DNA of 63,229 bases, taken from the NCBI GenBank assembly GCA_903642295.1, contig CAHJWO010000001.1, forward strand, positions 1 to 63,229. Reading direction: 5' to 3'. Below the pieces are notes generated by a model. It was not told the DNA's origin and made no database searches. It saw nothing but the letters and a program-made list of their open reading frames with translations. Positions 41,773 through 51,687 of this stretch are shown here, in pieces; the first letter of the stretch is position 1; each line of letters begins with the position of its first letter. The position numbers and the translations under genes are program-made. The DNA comes from PVC group bacterium (GTDB lineage Bacteria > Verrucomicrobiota > Verrucomicrobiia > Chthoniobacterales > SZAS-18).

Positions 41773-42986
41773 GCGCCGTGCTACGGGCCGGGATTTTCGG
41801 CGCATTGGTTTGTTGCCTGCCGCCAAGCGCCCACGCGCAGCACGACGGCGCATTGGACAGGGAATTCCGGGCGGGCGCGGGGGCGTCGGACGACGTGCTA
41901 ACGGCGGCGGCACTGCCGCAGGGTGCCAAGCTGTTGGGCGGCTATTTCACCACTTTTGACGGCCACGAACGGTGGCGGCTCGCACGGTTGCGAGCGGACG
42001 GCGAACTGGACGCCGGATTCGATCCCGGGGAAAGCAGCGGAGCCGCCGCAGTTTCACAGGTTGCCGCCGGACCGAATGGGGCGGCTTTTGTCGCGGGATC
42101 GTTCGCGCGGTTCGGCGGGTTGCGGCGACCGCTGGTGGCACGGCTCAAAGCCGACGGCGCGGTGGACACGGGGTTCGACGCCACGCCTGCCTTCGCGGGG
42201 GTGGCGGGCCGGGTCAACGCTTTGGCGATGCTGCCCGGGGGCAAGTTGCTCGTCGGCGGGCGCTTTGATCCGTCGGCCGGGCAGCGTCACCTGGCCGGGG
42301 CCCTGGTGGTGCGGTTGCTGGAGACGGGGCGATTGGACGAAACTTTCGCGTGCGAGCTGATCCCTTCGACACGGGAGGATCAGATCAGCGCGATGGCGGT
42401 CCTGCCCGATGGCAAGCTGCTGGTGGGCACCCGGGAGGGAATCACCCGGCTGGAAGCGAACGGCGCGCGGGACGCGGGATTTGAGACGGCAAAGGACGCG
42501 GGCGAAGTGTCGGCGCTGGCGGTACAGGGTGACGGCAGGATTGTCGTCGCGGTGCGCCGGGTGGCGGGTTGGCGGATGGCGCGGTTGGGAGCAGACGGCA
42601 AGGCGGACCCGTCGTTTCGCGCCGTGGAGGGGACGGGTGAGGAAGCGGGGAGCGTGGCCGTGCTCGCGCAGCAAGCGGACGGAAAGATTCTCGCCGGAGG
42701 GAGTTTCCGGGAGGTGGAAGGTGTGCATCGACATGGACTGGCGCGGTTGAATGGCGACGGCACGCTCGACCGGACGTTCGATCCCGGGACCGGCGTAGAG
42801 GTGATTCCGTTCGAGGAAGCCGACGAAACGCCGGAAGCCATCGTCCGCGTTTTGAGCCCCCTGACGGAGGGCGGTCTGCTGGTGGCGGGGCGGTTTGATC
42901 TGTACAACGGGATGCCGTGTCACAACGTGGCGCGGTTGTTCAATGGCGTCACCGCGACGCCCACCGTGACACCACCGGGCAAGTAA
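41769..42986 (+). CDS. Exported delta-60 repeat protein
   Basis: A 405-residue protein that starts with GTG and a signal peptide (AGIFGALVCCLPPSAHA, cut before QHDG). The rest is about seven delta-60 repeats of roughly 55 residues, each with the form G-LLVGG-F---G-----LARL-ADG-LD--FDPG (clear at KLLGGYFTTF, RLKADGAVDTGFD, ILAGGSFREVEGVHRHGLAR and LLVAGRFDLYNG). These repeats are predicted to form beta-propellers. Delta-60 proteins are common secreted or surface proteins of unknown function in Verrucomicrobiota, Bacteroidota and myxobacteria. No C-terminal sorting domain is visible. Confidence 0.85.
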   Translation: MSAVLRAGIFGALVCCLPPSAHAQHDGALDREFRAGAGASDDVLTAAALPQGAKLLGGYFTTFDGHERWRLARLRADGELDAGFDPGESSGAAAVSQVAAGPNGAAFVAGSFARFGGLRRPLVARLKADGAVDTGFDATPAFAGVAGRVNALAMLPGGKLLVGGRFDPSAGQRHLAGALVVRLLETGRLDETFACELIPSTREDQISAMAVLPDGKLLVGTREGITRLEANGARDAGFETAKDAGEVSALAVQGDGRIVVAVRRVAGWRMARLGADGKADPSFRAVEGTGEEAGSVAVLAQQADGKILAGGSFREVEGVHRHGLARLNGDGTLDRTFDPGTGVEVIPFEEADETPEAIVRVLSPLTEGGLLVAGRFDLYNGMPCHNVARLFNGVTATPTVTPPGK

Positions 42987-43064
42987 TTTCCCTGCGGCCA
43001 CGCTGGTCTGGACGGCCGCACTTCGCCGTGGACGTTTGCGCGGCTTACGCCTAAGGTCCTGCTG

Positions 43065-45503
43065 GTGAGAAGATTCGCTGACTTGCCAACGTGGCGTGGA
43101 TTGGTCCTGGCGAGCGTGTTCGGCGCTTTTGTGGCTGCCGTCCACGCCGGGGCCGCCCCGTCACCCAGACCGGCGTCCACCACACCCGCGACTGCCCCGA
43201 CGGCTACTCCAGCACCCTCCCCTCCCCCGTCACCCACCCCACCGACGGACGGTGCCTCGACCGAGATCATTTCCCGGGGGCAAGACGACCTGGGCACGCT
43301 CAAAGGCTGCGAGCCGGAAAGCGGCGCGGACCAAGCCGTTTCGCCCATTGACGATGCCCTCTCCGACCTATCAAAAAAGATCGACGATCTGCGCGACCAG
43401 GGCACCAAGGCCAGCGTCACCTCGGAAACCTCGCTCAACGACCTGCAACGCTTGCAGACCGGCTGGAAGAACCTCGAAGACACGCTGATCGCATACAGCA
43501 GCACTCTGAGCGGACGCGGACAGGCGCTCGAAGCAGAGGCAGCCAAGGTCCAGGAGATTACCACGCGGTGGAAAGCCACGCGTGACGCGACCGGGGTGAA
43601 GGATGTCAACGCGTCGGCGGTAACCGCCAAGGTCATCCTCGACGTGCTCGACAAGGCCACGCTCGCGGGGAACCGCATCAACTATCGCCAGAAGGACGTT
43701 CAGAATCTGCAAGACAGCGTCCATGCACTGCTCGCGCGAGTCGACTCCGGCGAGGACGTGGTCGATCAGGAGGTAGGGGCGGCCTACGATAAGCTGCTGT
43801 GGCGCGGGAGCCCGCCAATCTGGAGCCCCGACGCCCGACCCGAGCCTGACCTCTGGAGCCGGATGCGCGCGGACTTCTACCAGCAGGCCGCCCCCGTTCA
43901 AAATTACATCGCTGCGCACAGAGAACTTTGCGGCGTTCATTTGTTGGTCTTTCTCGGGTTGGCCAGTTTGTTCCTGTGGCTGCGGCGGCTGATCCACCGA
44001 TGGACGGAGGACGAGCCGCACCTCCAGCGCGCCGCGCCGATTTTCGACGTGCCGCTGGCCACGGCACTGGCGATTTCATTTCTCGTGATGGGCGGGCGGC
44101 AGGTCGACGCGCCAGACCTGCTGCAGGCGGGGTTCGCCGCAGCGGCGCTGTTGCCCACGGTGGTTATCCTGCGGAGAGTCCTGGCGCGGCGTTTGTTTCC
44201 CGTGTTGTACGCGCTGGCGGGGTTCACCGTGATCGATCACGTGCGCGAGGCGATGAAAACCCTACCGGCGACCCGGCGGTGGTGGTTCTGCTTCGAGATG
44301 GCGGCGGTAGCCGGGACCTTCCTGTGGATGCTGTGGACCCGGATGGGCGGCGATCAAACCACGCGGCCCGCGTTGGGCCGCCGGGTGTCGGTGTGCTGCC
44401 GGCTGGCCACGGCAATTTTTCTGGCGGCGCTGGGCGCGAGCGTCGTGGGTTACGTCCAGTTGGGAGACCTGCTGGGCATGGCGGCGCTCAAGAGCGCGAA
44501 CTGCGCGGTGTTTCTTTACGCGGTGTTGCGCGTGCTGGAGGGGTTGATCGTCATCACGCTGCGCGTGCGCCCGGTGTCGGTTTCGCGCATCGCGCGGACG
44601 TACCGGGACCAGGTGCAGACACGGGTGTACGCGGTGTTCCGGGCTGCGGCGATGTTGCTGTGGCTCCGGTATGCGCTGGAGCAGTTTCAAATCGCCAAGC
44701 CGCTGACGACCGGCGTCATGGACGTGCTGACCCGCAAAATTTCTCTGGGCGGACTGACTTTCTCGCTGGATCAACTGTTGTGGTTCGGGGTGGCCATCTG
44801 GGCCTCGCTGCTGATCTCGCGCCTGCTGCGGTTTTTCCTGAGAGAGGAGGTTTTCGAACGCGTGCAACTCGCGCCCGGGTTACCCTACGCCATCTCCACG
44901 ATGCTCAACTACGTCGTGCTGCTGGTTGGTTTTCTGATCGCCCTGGGGGTGCTGGGCATCCCGCTGACCCAGATCACGCTGATCACGGGAGCGTTGTCAG
45001 TGGGTCTGGGTTTCGGATTGCAGAACATCATCAACAACTTCGTTTCGGGCATCATCCTGTTGTTCGAGCGGCCCGTGAGGGTGGGCGACGTGATCCAGTT
45101 CGGCGACGCCACCGGGGAGGTCAGGTGGATCGGCATTCGCGCGAGCATCATCCGCACGCGCGACGGTGCGGACATCATCCTGCCCAACGGCAATTTGATC
45201 TCCAGTCAGGTGACCAACTGGACCTACGGGGACCGGGGCCGCACGGTGGAGGTAGCGCTCAACATCGCCACTGGCCCCGCGCCGGAGCAGGTGGTAAGTT
45301 TACTCAAAGCCGCCGCCGACCGCGACCCCGCCGCGCAGGATCGGCCCGGGCCGGAAGTGTTCGTGACCGGGCTGCTGGCGAACGGCTTCACGGTGGTCGT
45401 ACGTGCGTGGACAGGGCGTTCCGAGGATTGGGTCGCCGTGCGGAGCGAGTTGAACGTGACGCTGCACGAGGTGTTGGTGCGCGAGAACATCCGGCTGGCG
45501 TAG
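43065..45503 (+). CDS. Large MscS-family mechanosensitive channel (MscK/MscM-like)
   Basis: An 812-residue inner-membrane channel. It starts with GTG and a signal-like segment (LVLASVFGAFVAAVHAGA), followed by a Pro/Thr-rich stretch. A periplasmic helical region (about 75-280) leads into a series of membrane segments between about 290 and 600. The MscS core is at about 605-800: pore helix TLITGALSVGLGFGLQNIIN, then NNFVSGIILLFERPVRVGDV, then LPNGNLISSQVTNWTYGDRG. Such channels open under membrane tension to release solutes during osmotic downshock. It resembles MscK and YbdG-type multi-helix members rather than the small MscS, but is shorter than E. coli MscK. Confidence 0.92.
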   Translation: MRRFADLPTWRGLVLASVFGAFVAAVHAGAAPSPRPASTTPATAPTATPAPSPPPSPTPPTDGASTEIISRGQDDLGTLKGCEPESGADQAVSPIDDALSDLSKKIDDLRDQGTKASVTSETSLNDLQRLQTGWKNLEDTLIAYSSTLSGRGQALEAEAAKVQEITTRWKATRDATGVKDVNASAVTAKVILDVLDKATLAGNRINYRQKDVQNLQDSVHALLARVDSGEDVVDQEVGAAYDKLLWRGSPPIWSPDARPEPDLWSRMRADFYQQAAPVQNYIAAHRELCGVHLLVFLGLASLFLWLRRLIHRWTEDEPHLQRAAPIFDVPLATALAISFLVMGGRQVDAPDLLQAGFAAAALLPTVVILRRVLARRLFPVLYALAGFTVIDHVREAMKTLPATRRWWFCFEMAAVAGTFLWMLWTRMGGDQTTRPALGRRVSVCCRLATAIFLAALGASVVGYVQLGDLLGMAALKSANCAVFLYAVLRVLEGLIVITLRVRPVSVSRIARTYRDQVQTRVYAVFRAAAMLLWLRYALEQFQIAKPLTTGVMDVLTRKISLGGLTFSLDQLLWFGVAIWASLLISRLLRFFLREEVFERVQLAPGLPYAISTMLNYVVLLVGFLIALGVLGIPLTQITLITGALSVGLGFGLQNIINNFVSGIILLFERPVRVGDVIQFGDATGEVRWIGIRASIIRTRDGADIILPNGNLISSQVTNWTYGDRGRTVEVALNIATGPAPEQVVSLLKAAADRDPAAQDRPGPEVFVTGLLANGFTVVVRAWTGRSEDWVAVRSELNVTLHEVLVRENIRLA

Positions 45504-45657
45504 GCAGGGCGTCCGATCAGGAAAGAGCCTGCCATGCTGAAAAGTGGTCCTGAATTGTCATAGCCGGACCCGAAGATTTCACCGGGGGTGCCAAACGAGG
45601 AACCAACGAGAAATCGAACACCCTGGCCAACGGTGGGCCGTGAATCGACTTACCGCT

Positions 45658-45789
45658 TATCCGAAAAACCCGGTTCCAGCCCCGGCAGGGGCGGCAGAGT
45701 TTAGCCCGGGGCGTAAGCCCCGGGGAAAAGCGCCATTCGCCCGAAGCCCCGGCAGGGGCGTAAGAAAAAACGCGTGGGTTTTCCGGATA
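45658..45789. repeat. 132-bp element with terminal inverted repeats
   Basis: The 14-bp ends TATCCGAAAAACCC (left) and GGGTTTTCCGGATA (right) match at 13 of 14 positions as an inverted pair. Inside are two copies of CCCCGGCAGGGGCG and a hairpin CCCGGGGC.../GCCCCGGGG. It lies in the 449-bp gap between the convergent MscS and odhA genes and encodes nothing evident. It resembles a non-autonomous mobile or palindromic repeat. Confidence 0.7.
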
Positions 45790-45920
45790 GGCAGTTATGT
45801 CTGGGTACATTTGTGGCGGATGGCAGCAGCACGACCACACGCGCCTTTTCCCAAAGTTCCGGCACGCAAGGTTTTTACCGTGTCCGGGCGCAACGCCCCC
45901 TTCCTTTCAGGCTGATAAAT

Positions 45921-45947
45921 ACCAAGTGGTCAGGCGTCCTGCTTGGT
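45921..45947 (-). terminator. Possible terminator after odhA
   Basis: Imperfect hairpin ACCAAG-CAGG / CCTG-CTTGGT just downstream of the odhA stop on the minus strand, followed by ATTTATCAG. It has no strong U-tract, so the call rests mainly on position. Confidence 0.35.
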
Positions 45948-45952
45948 GGACC

Positions 45953-48718
45953 TCACAAGTTGAACGCTTCCGCCACCAACTCCTTCTGTTCTTTATCATG
46001 GAGCGTCTTCGCACCGACGGCCGGGCTGGCGCTGGCGTTGCGGCCCGCGTAGGTGAGCTTTGCGCCGGGCGGGAGGATTTCCGCCAGCAGCGGCGCGATA
46101 AAACTCCACGCTCCCATGTTCTGGGATTCCTCCTGGCACCAGACCCACCTGGCGACCTTCGCGTAGGGCTTGAGGATTTCCTTCAGGCGTTCGCTGTGCA
46201 GCGGATAAAGCTGTTCCACCCGGATGATCGTGGTGTCATTGGCCCGGTTGGTGTCGCGCGCTTTGAGCAGGTCGTAGTACACCTTGCCCGTGCAGAAGAT
46301 GACGCGTTTCGTTTTCGCAGCTCCCGCCGGGGCAGACGTTTCCAGCACCTCGGAGAAACCGGCTTTCGTGAAGTCGTCCGCCTTCGACACCGCCGCTTCC
46401 GAGCGCAACAGGCTCTTGGGCGTCATAATGACCAGCGGCTTGCGGAACGCGCGCATCATCTGGCGGCGCAGGACGTGAAAATACTGCGCGGGCGTCGTCA
46501 GGTTGCACACCTGGATGTTGTCCTCGGCGCAGGATTGGAGGAACCGCTCGACGCGTCCGCTCGAATGCTCGGGCCCCTGCCCTTCGTAGCCGTGCGGCAA
46601 CAGTAGCACGATGCCGCTGGGGCGCTGCCACTTGGATTCCGACGACACGATGAACTGGTCGATGATCGTCTGCGCGCCGTTCACGAAATCGCCAAACTGC
46701 GCTTCCCACAGACAGAGCATGTCGGGGTAATCCAGCGAATAGCCGTAGTCGAAACCGAGCACCGCCGCCTCGCTCAGGGGCGAGTTGTAAACGCAAAAGC
46801 TCGCCTGCCCTTCGGCGAGGTTGTTGAGCGGGATGTAGCGCTCGCGGTCGTCCGCGTCGTAGAAGACGCTCATGCGCTGGGAAAACGTCCCGCGCCGGCT
46901 GTCCTGACCGCTCAGGCGCACCGGCTTGCCATCGAGCAACAAAGAACCGAACGCCAGCGTCTCCGCGAACGACCAATCGTAGGGGCCGCCCGCCTCGAAG
47001 ACCTGTTTGCGCCGGTCGAGCAGCGTGCGCTTGAGCTTGGGCAGGATGTTGAAATCGTCCGGCACGTGCGTCACTGCCGCGGCGACCTTGGCCAGCACTT
47101 CCGGCGTGATGGCCGTGTTCGTCGGCGCGTGGGAATACGGCGGCTGGAAAACCGCCGTCGAACCGGCGAAGACTTTCTTCGAGCCCGACGATTGGTCGGC
47201 GGCGCTGGATTTGACCGCCGTCAACGCGGCGTCGCACTGCGCCTCGTAGCCCTTGAGCAGCCCGTCGGCGTCTTCTTTGGAGACGCGGCCTTCCCTGGCC
47301 AGCTTCTCGGCGTAGAGCGTGGCAACGCTCGGCTGCCGGGTGATCTTCGCGTAAAGATCGGGCTGGGTATAGACGGGTTCGTCACCCTCGTTGTGGCCGT
47401 AGCGGCGGTAACAGTACATGTCGATGACGACATCCCGCTTGAACTCCTGCCGGAACTCCGCCGCCAGCGCGCCCACGAAGCAGACGGCCTCCGGGTCGTC
47501 GCCGTTGACGTGGAAAACCGGCGCTTCGATCATCTTGGCCACGTCCGTGCAATACGTGGACGAACGCGAGTCCGCCGGGAGCGTGGTGAAACCGATCTGG
47601 TTGTTGATGACAACGTGGACCGTGCCGCCCGTGCGGTAGCCGGGAAGCTGACTCATGTTGAGCGTTTCCGCGACAATGCCCTGACCGATGAACGCCGCGT
47701 CGCCGTGAATCAACAGGGGCAGCACCTTTTTGCGGTCCTGCGTGTCTTCGAGGATGCGCTGGCGGGCGCGGGCCTTGCCCTCCACCACGGCATCGACGAA
47801 TTCCAGGTGGCTCGGGTTGCTGGCCAAGCGCACGCCGACTTCCTGGCCATCCGCGAGTACGCGATTGGTCTCGTAGCCGAGGTGATACTTCACGTCGCCG
47901 TCGCCGTTGGTGAGGTTGGGCGTGTAATTCTCGCTGAACTCGGTGAAGATCATCTCCACCGGCTTCTTCATGAAATTGGCCAGAACGTTGAGCCGCCCCC
48001 GGTGGGCCATGCCCATCACAATTTCCTTGATCCCGAGGCCGGAACATTTACCCAGGATGGTTTCCAGCAGCGCCAGCAAGGCCTCGCCGCCTTCCAGTGA
48101 AAAGCGCTTCTGGCCGACGTAGCGCGTGTGCAGAAACCGCTCGAACGCTTCGGCGGTCAGGAGGTGGCTGAGGATGCCGCGCTGGGTCCCGGCGTCCGGC
48201 ACCGGCGTCTCGGGCCACGCCTCGATGCGGTCGCGCACCCAGTTGCGCACCTTGGCGTTCTGGATGTGCATGAACTCCACGCCGATCTTGCCCGCGTAGG
48301 TCTTTTGCAGCAGAGCGAGCATTTCGCGCAGGCGCATCCCCTTGCCGCCCATGAAATACCGGGAAGCCACCACCTGATCCAGGTCCGCCTCGGAGAAGCC
48401 GAGGGCTTCCAACGTCAGGAGCGGTTGCTCCGGGCGCGGGCTGGCGAGCGGGTCCAACTGCGCCAGCGTGTGCCCGAGCTGCCGATAGGCCTGCACCAGG
48501 TCGTCGGCGCGCGTTTCCAGCCGGGCGGCCATCGCGGCGGAGTCAGCGGCGGGCACGGCCTTGTCGCCACCCGGTTTGGGAGGCGTCGCGCAACCGAGGG
48601 AAAACCCTTCAAAAAACGCGGCCCACTTGTCATCGACGGACGCCGGATCGACCTGCCATTTGGCGTAATACTCTTCGATCAGGGCAGCGTTCCAGTGGTT
48701 GGCGGAGGACGGTCTCAT
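45953..48718 (-). CDS. sucA: 2-oxoglutarate dehydrogenase E1 component
   Basis: A 921-residue thiamine-diphosphate enzyme of the TCA cycle that decarboxylates 2-oxoglutarate and passes the succinyl group to E2 (SucB). The N-terminal segment NAALIEEYYAKWQVDPASVD is the E2-binding motif region of OdhA/SucA. Other landmarks are GMAHRGRLNVLANFMKKPVE, the TPP-binding HGDAAFIGQGIVAETLNMSQ, GGTVHVVINNQIGFTTLPAD, and YRRYGHNEGDEPVYTQP. The length is typical. AAAGGAA lies about 6 bases before the ATG. sucB and lpd are not adjacent, so the complex is encoded at separate loci. Confidence 0.97.
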   Translation of the reverse strand: MRPSSANHWNAALIEEYYAKWQVDPASVDDKWAAFFEGFSLGCATPPKPGGDKAVPAADSAAMAARLETRADDLVQAYRQLGHTLAQLDPLASPRPEQPLLTLEALGFSEADLDQVVASRYFMGGKGMRLREMLALLQKTYAGKIGVEFMHIQNAKVRNWVRDRIEAWPETPVPDAGTQRGILSHLLTAEAFERFLHTRYVGQKRFSLEGGEALLALLETILGKCSGLGIKEIVMGMAHRGRLNVLANFMKKPVEMIFTEFSENYTPNLTNGDGDVKYHLGYETNRVLADGQEVGVRLASNPSHLEFVDAVVEGKARARQRILEDTQDRKKVLPLLIHGDAAFIGQGIVAETLNMSQLPGYRTGGTVHVVINNQIGFTTLPADSRSSTYCTDVAKMIEAPVFHVNGDDPEAVCFVGALAAEFRQEFKRDVVIDMYCYRRYGHNEGDEPVYTQPDLYAKITRQPSVATLYAEKLAREGRVSKEDADGLLKGYEAQCDAALTAVKSSAADQSSGSKKVFAGSTAVFQPPYSHAPTNTAITPEVLAKVAAAVTHVPDDFNILPKLKRTLLDRRKQVFEAGGPYDWSFAETLAFGSLLLDGKPVRLSGQDSRRGTFSQRMSVFYDADDRERYIPLNNLAEGQASFCVYNSPLSEAAVLGFDYGYSLDYPDMLCLWEAQFGDFVNGAQTIIDQFIVSSESKWQRPSGIVLLLPHGYEGQGPEHSSGRVERFLQSCAEDNIQVCNLTTPAQYFHVLRRQMMRAFRKPLVIMTPKSLLRSEAAVSKADDFTKAGFSEVLETSAPAGAAKTKRVIFCTGKVYYDLLKARDTNRANDTTIIRVEQLYPLHSERLKEILKPYAKVARWVWCQEESQNMGAWSFIAPLLAEILPPGAKLTYAGRNASASPAVGAKTLHDKEQKELVAEAFNL

Positions 48719-48818
48719 GGGCGTTCCTTTGCGCGCGATTCGAGAAACAGAGGGGTTGGATTGAGAGGAGGAAATCAGCGCAAAAGGGAGGAGAAACTAA
48801 GCGCGCAACCTTGACAAA

Positions 48819-50471
48819 TCAAGTCCCTCCCCGGTGATCGCGCCCGGATCTTTCCGGGTCGGCGGCCCACTCGCCGCCGATGGCCCGGACCAGTGCAATC
48901 GTCGCCGCAAAGCGCGCTTGCAGCGTTTGCACGCCGTTGAGTTCCGCGTTGAGCATCGTGCGCTGGGCGTCCACCACGTCGAAATAATTCGTGGACCCGG
49001 CCAGATACCGCTCGTTGGAAAGCTGGAACACCTGCGCGGCGTCCGCGTTCGCTCGATACCGCGCCTGGGCCTGGACCGCGCGCTGGCGTAAATCGGACAG
49101 GGCGGTTTCCACTTCCTTGTACGCCGTGACTGCCGTGCCGCGATAGGCGGCCAGCGCGCCGTCGCGCCGGGCCCGGGCCGCGCGCAGTTCGGCGATGTTG
49201 CGTCCGCCCTCGAAGATGGGAACGTGGACCTCGCCGATCACCGACAGGGCGCGGCTGTCCGCGTCGAAGAATTCGTCGGCGAACGCCGCTTCCAGACCCG
49301 CGTTGCCCCGGATGGAGAACGTCGGCAGGAAGTTCGCCTTCGCCACGCCGATCTCCTCGTTCGCGGAGGCGAGGCGGCGCTCCGCTTCGATCAGGTCGGG
49401 GCGGCGCGCGAGCAGTTGCATCGGAACGCCCGGCGGCACGGTCGGCGGCGGGGCGTCTTCCAAGAGGTTCGCGGGCAGGTGGAACGTGCTGGCGGGTTGT
49501 CCGCAGAGGGCGGCGAGGTTGTTTTCGGTTTCCGCGCGCTGGCGCACGGCATCCGCCAGCGTAGCCTCGGTGTTGTCCTGCTCTACCCTGGCCCGGGCCA
49601 GGTCGAGCGGACCCGTCACGCCAGCGTTGAGCCGTTCCTGGCTCAGGCGCACGGCGTCCTGGCGCAAGGCGAGCCCGCGATGCAGCACGGCGACCTGTGA
49701 GTCGAGCGCGCGCAGGGTGAAGTACGTCGTCGCCACCTCGGCGCTCAGGCCCAGCTCGACCGCGCGGCGGTCGGCCTCGGAGGCCTGGCCCAGCGCCCGC
49801 GCGCTGGCGACCGAATGGCGAACGCGCCCGAAAACGTCCAGTTCGTAGGCGACCGTGAGCGGCGCATTGTACTGGTTGAACGTGGAGGATAATCCCCGGC
49901 TGGCAAAGGCCGGGATCTGCCCGTTGCCGCCGGTCTGGCCGAGCAGCGCGCCGAAGGCGCCGGCGTTGCCCACGATCTGCGCGCGTCCGACGGGATTGCT
50001 GTTCGTGGTGCGCACCCGCTCATAACCGAGATTTGCTTCGACGGTCGGATAGTAGCTCGCCGTCGAGCGGGCGGTTTGCTGGCGAGCCTCTTCGATCCGC
50101 GTCACGGCCTGGCGCAAATCCTGATTGGCCCCGGTGGCGGAACGTTCCAGGTCGTCCAAGGTTGGATCGTGGAAAATCGACCACCACGGACCGGCGGGCG
50201 CAGAGGATGGCGCGGGCTGACCGGAGGTGGTTCCGGGCCGCGCGTTCGGGGCATTTTTGAAATGCGCCGGTGCCTCGACCGGCGGCGGCGCGGGCGGCCT
50301 GGGCGCGGCTATACCGGTACCCCCCAGCAGGAGAGATAGCAGGAAACAGGCGGCGGCACCGCAGCGACCTACCGACGGCGCCCGGAGGTCGCCAGCCACC
50401 TCCAGAGAAACTGGCAGCCCAACGCGGAAGCCTGGAATAGGCGGCAGAACCTGGGAGCAGAAATTTCTCAT
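48819..50471 (-). CDS. Outer-membrane efflux factor (NodT/OprM family)
   Basis: 550 residues from the ATG at 50471, which overlaps the stop of the upstream membrane-fusion gene (ATGA at 50468-50471); the longer open frame upstream is a shadow of that gene. TolC-fold signatures are present twice: ARRPDLIEAERRLASANEEI and GVAKANFLPTFSIRGN, with the barrel/coil repeats SLSAEVATTYFTLRALDSQ and TAYKEVETALSDLRQRAVQA. Most NodT members are lipoproteins; here a signal-like segment (CFLLSLLLGGTGIAA) is present but no lipobox Cys follows, so it is probably not lipidated. It would form the outer-membrane duct of the EmrAB-type pump. Confidence 0.9.
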   Translation of the reverse strand: MRNFCSQVLPPIPGFRVGLPVSLEVAGDLRAPSVGRCGAAACFLLSLLLGGTGIAAPRPPAPPPVEAPAHFKNAPNARPGTTSGQPAPSSAPAGPWWSIFHDPTLDDLERSATGANQDLRQAVTRIEEARQQTARSTASYYPTVEANLGYERVRTTNSNPVGRAQIVGNAGAFGALLGQTGGNGQIPAFASRGLSSTFNQYNAPLTVAYELDVFGRVRHSVASARALGQASEADRRAVELGLSAEVATTYFTLRALDSQVAVLHRGLALRQDAVRLSQERLNAGVTGPLDLARARVEQDNTEATLADAVRQRAETENNLAALCGQPASTFHLPANLLEDAPPPTVPPGVPMQLLARRPDLIEAERRLASANEEIGVAKANFLPTFSIRGNAGLEAAFADEFFDADSRALSVIGEVHVPIFEGGRNIAELRAARARRDGALAAYRGTAVTAYKEVETALSDLRQRAVQAQARYRANADAAQVFQLSNERYLAGSTNYFDVVDAQRTMLNAELNGVQTLQARFAATIALVRAIGGEWAADPERSGRDHRGGT

Positions 50472-51643
50472 CGGACCCGCACGTTGACCACCACTGACAA
50501 GCCGGGCCGGATGCGCGTTTCGTACCCGCGCACGCTTTCGCGGTCGAACACGATTTTGACCGGCACCCGCTGCACCACCTTCGTGAAGTTGCCGGTCGCA
50601 TTGTCCGGCGGCAACAGCGCGAACTGCGCCCCCGTCGCGGGGGAAATGCTGTCCACTTTTCCGGTGAACGTCTTGCTGCCGAGGGCGTCGATGGTCAGTT
50701 CCACGGACTGGCCTTCGCGCATCCGGGTCAATTGCGTTTCCTTGAAGTTGGCCACCACCCAAAGGTCGGGCTGGACGAGCGCATAGAGCGCCTGCCCGAC
50801 CTGCACGCGGTTGCCGAGTTCGATGTTCTTGTTGCCCACCGTGCCATCCACGGGGGCGGTGATCGTGGCGTAACCGAGTTCGCGCTCGGCGTCGCGCACC
50901 GCCGCCTCGCTGGCGTTGACGGTCGCCTCGGCGGCGGTCACGGCCGCCTCGGCGCTCTCGACCTGCGCCTGCGCCGCCAGCACGTTCGACTTCACCCCGG
51001 ACACGTTCGCCTTGGCCGCGTCGAACGCCGCCTGCGCCGCGTCGAAACCGCCCTTCGTGGTATCCACCTCGCTCTTGGCGATGGCGCGCTGGTCGCTGTT
51101 GTAAAGTTTGCTGTTGCGGCTGAAATCGGTGTTCGCCGTTTCGAGTTGTGCCCCGGCGCGGGTCACCTGGGCGGTGGCCTGTTCCACCTGGGCCTGCGTT
51201 TGCACGACCTGCGCCTTCGCCTGATCCACCGCCGCGTGCGCGCGGCCCGCCTCGGCCTTGGACTGCGCCAGCATCGCCTGGGCGCGGTGCAACGCGATCT
51301 CGTACTCCAGCGGGTCGATCCTCGCCAGGGTTTGTCCTGCCTTCACGGGGCGATTCTCATCGACGAGCACCTCCGTCACCGCGCCCGCGACACGTGGCGC
51401 GATCTGGTGAACGTGCCCGTTGATATACGCATCGTCCGTCTCCGCGAAAGTCAACAGGTGATGGACGAACTGCGCCGTCCAACCCAACGCCGCCACGCCC
51501 ACCACCAGCATCACCAGCCAAAACACGGGCCCGCGCTTTTTCTTGACCGGCGGGGCCGGGATCGGCGCGCGGTCTTCGTCCAGTGGACGGTCCACCGGCA
51601 ACGGTGCCGCCGCCACGTTTGTTTCATCGTCTAACTTTGCCAT
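50468..51643 (-). CDS. EmrA/HlyD-type membrane fusion protein
   Basis: A 391-residue periplasmic adaptor. There is a cytoplasmic Pro-rich N terminus, then one membrane helix (VFWLVMLVVGVAALGW, about 39-56), then the FAETDDAYINGHVHQIAPRV block typical of EmrA. A lipoyl half-motif, a long Ala/Gln coiled coil (AQVVQTQAQVEQATAQVTRA), a second lipoyl half-motif (ATITAPVDGTVGNKNIELGN) and the beta-barrel domain VVANFKETQLTRMREGQSVE follow. It links the EmrB-like permease to the outer-membrane factor encoded immediately downstream. Confidence 0.93.
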   Translation of the reverse strand: MAKLDDETNVAAAPLPVDRPLDEDRAPIPAPPVKKKRGPVFWLVMLVVGVAALGWTAQFVHHLLTFAETDDAYINGHVHQIAPRVAGAVTEVLVDENRPVKAGQTLARIDPLEYEIALHRAQAMLAQSKAEAGRAHAAVDQAKAQVVQTQAQVEQATAQVTRAGAQLETANTDFSRNSKLYNSDQRAIAKSEVDTTKGGFDAAQAAFDAAKANVSGVKSNVLAAQAQVESAEAAVTAAEATVNASEAAVRDAERELGYATITAPVDGTVGNKNIELGNRVQVGQALYALVQPDLWVVANFKETQLTRMREGQSVELTIDALGSKTFTGKVDSISPATGAQFALLPPDNATGNFTKVVQRVPVKIVFDRESVRGYETRIRPGLSVVVNVRVR

Positions 51644-51687
51644 AAGTGGGATTCACTTCTATTTTTTGCCGGCCGATTTTTTGATTT

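Noticed and set aside
50472-50762. N-terminal extension of the outer-membrane efflux factor
   Set aside because: It overlaps the adaptor gene in another frame and has no signal peptide. The ATG at 50471 forms the ATGA overlap.
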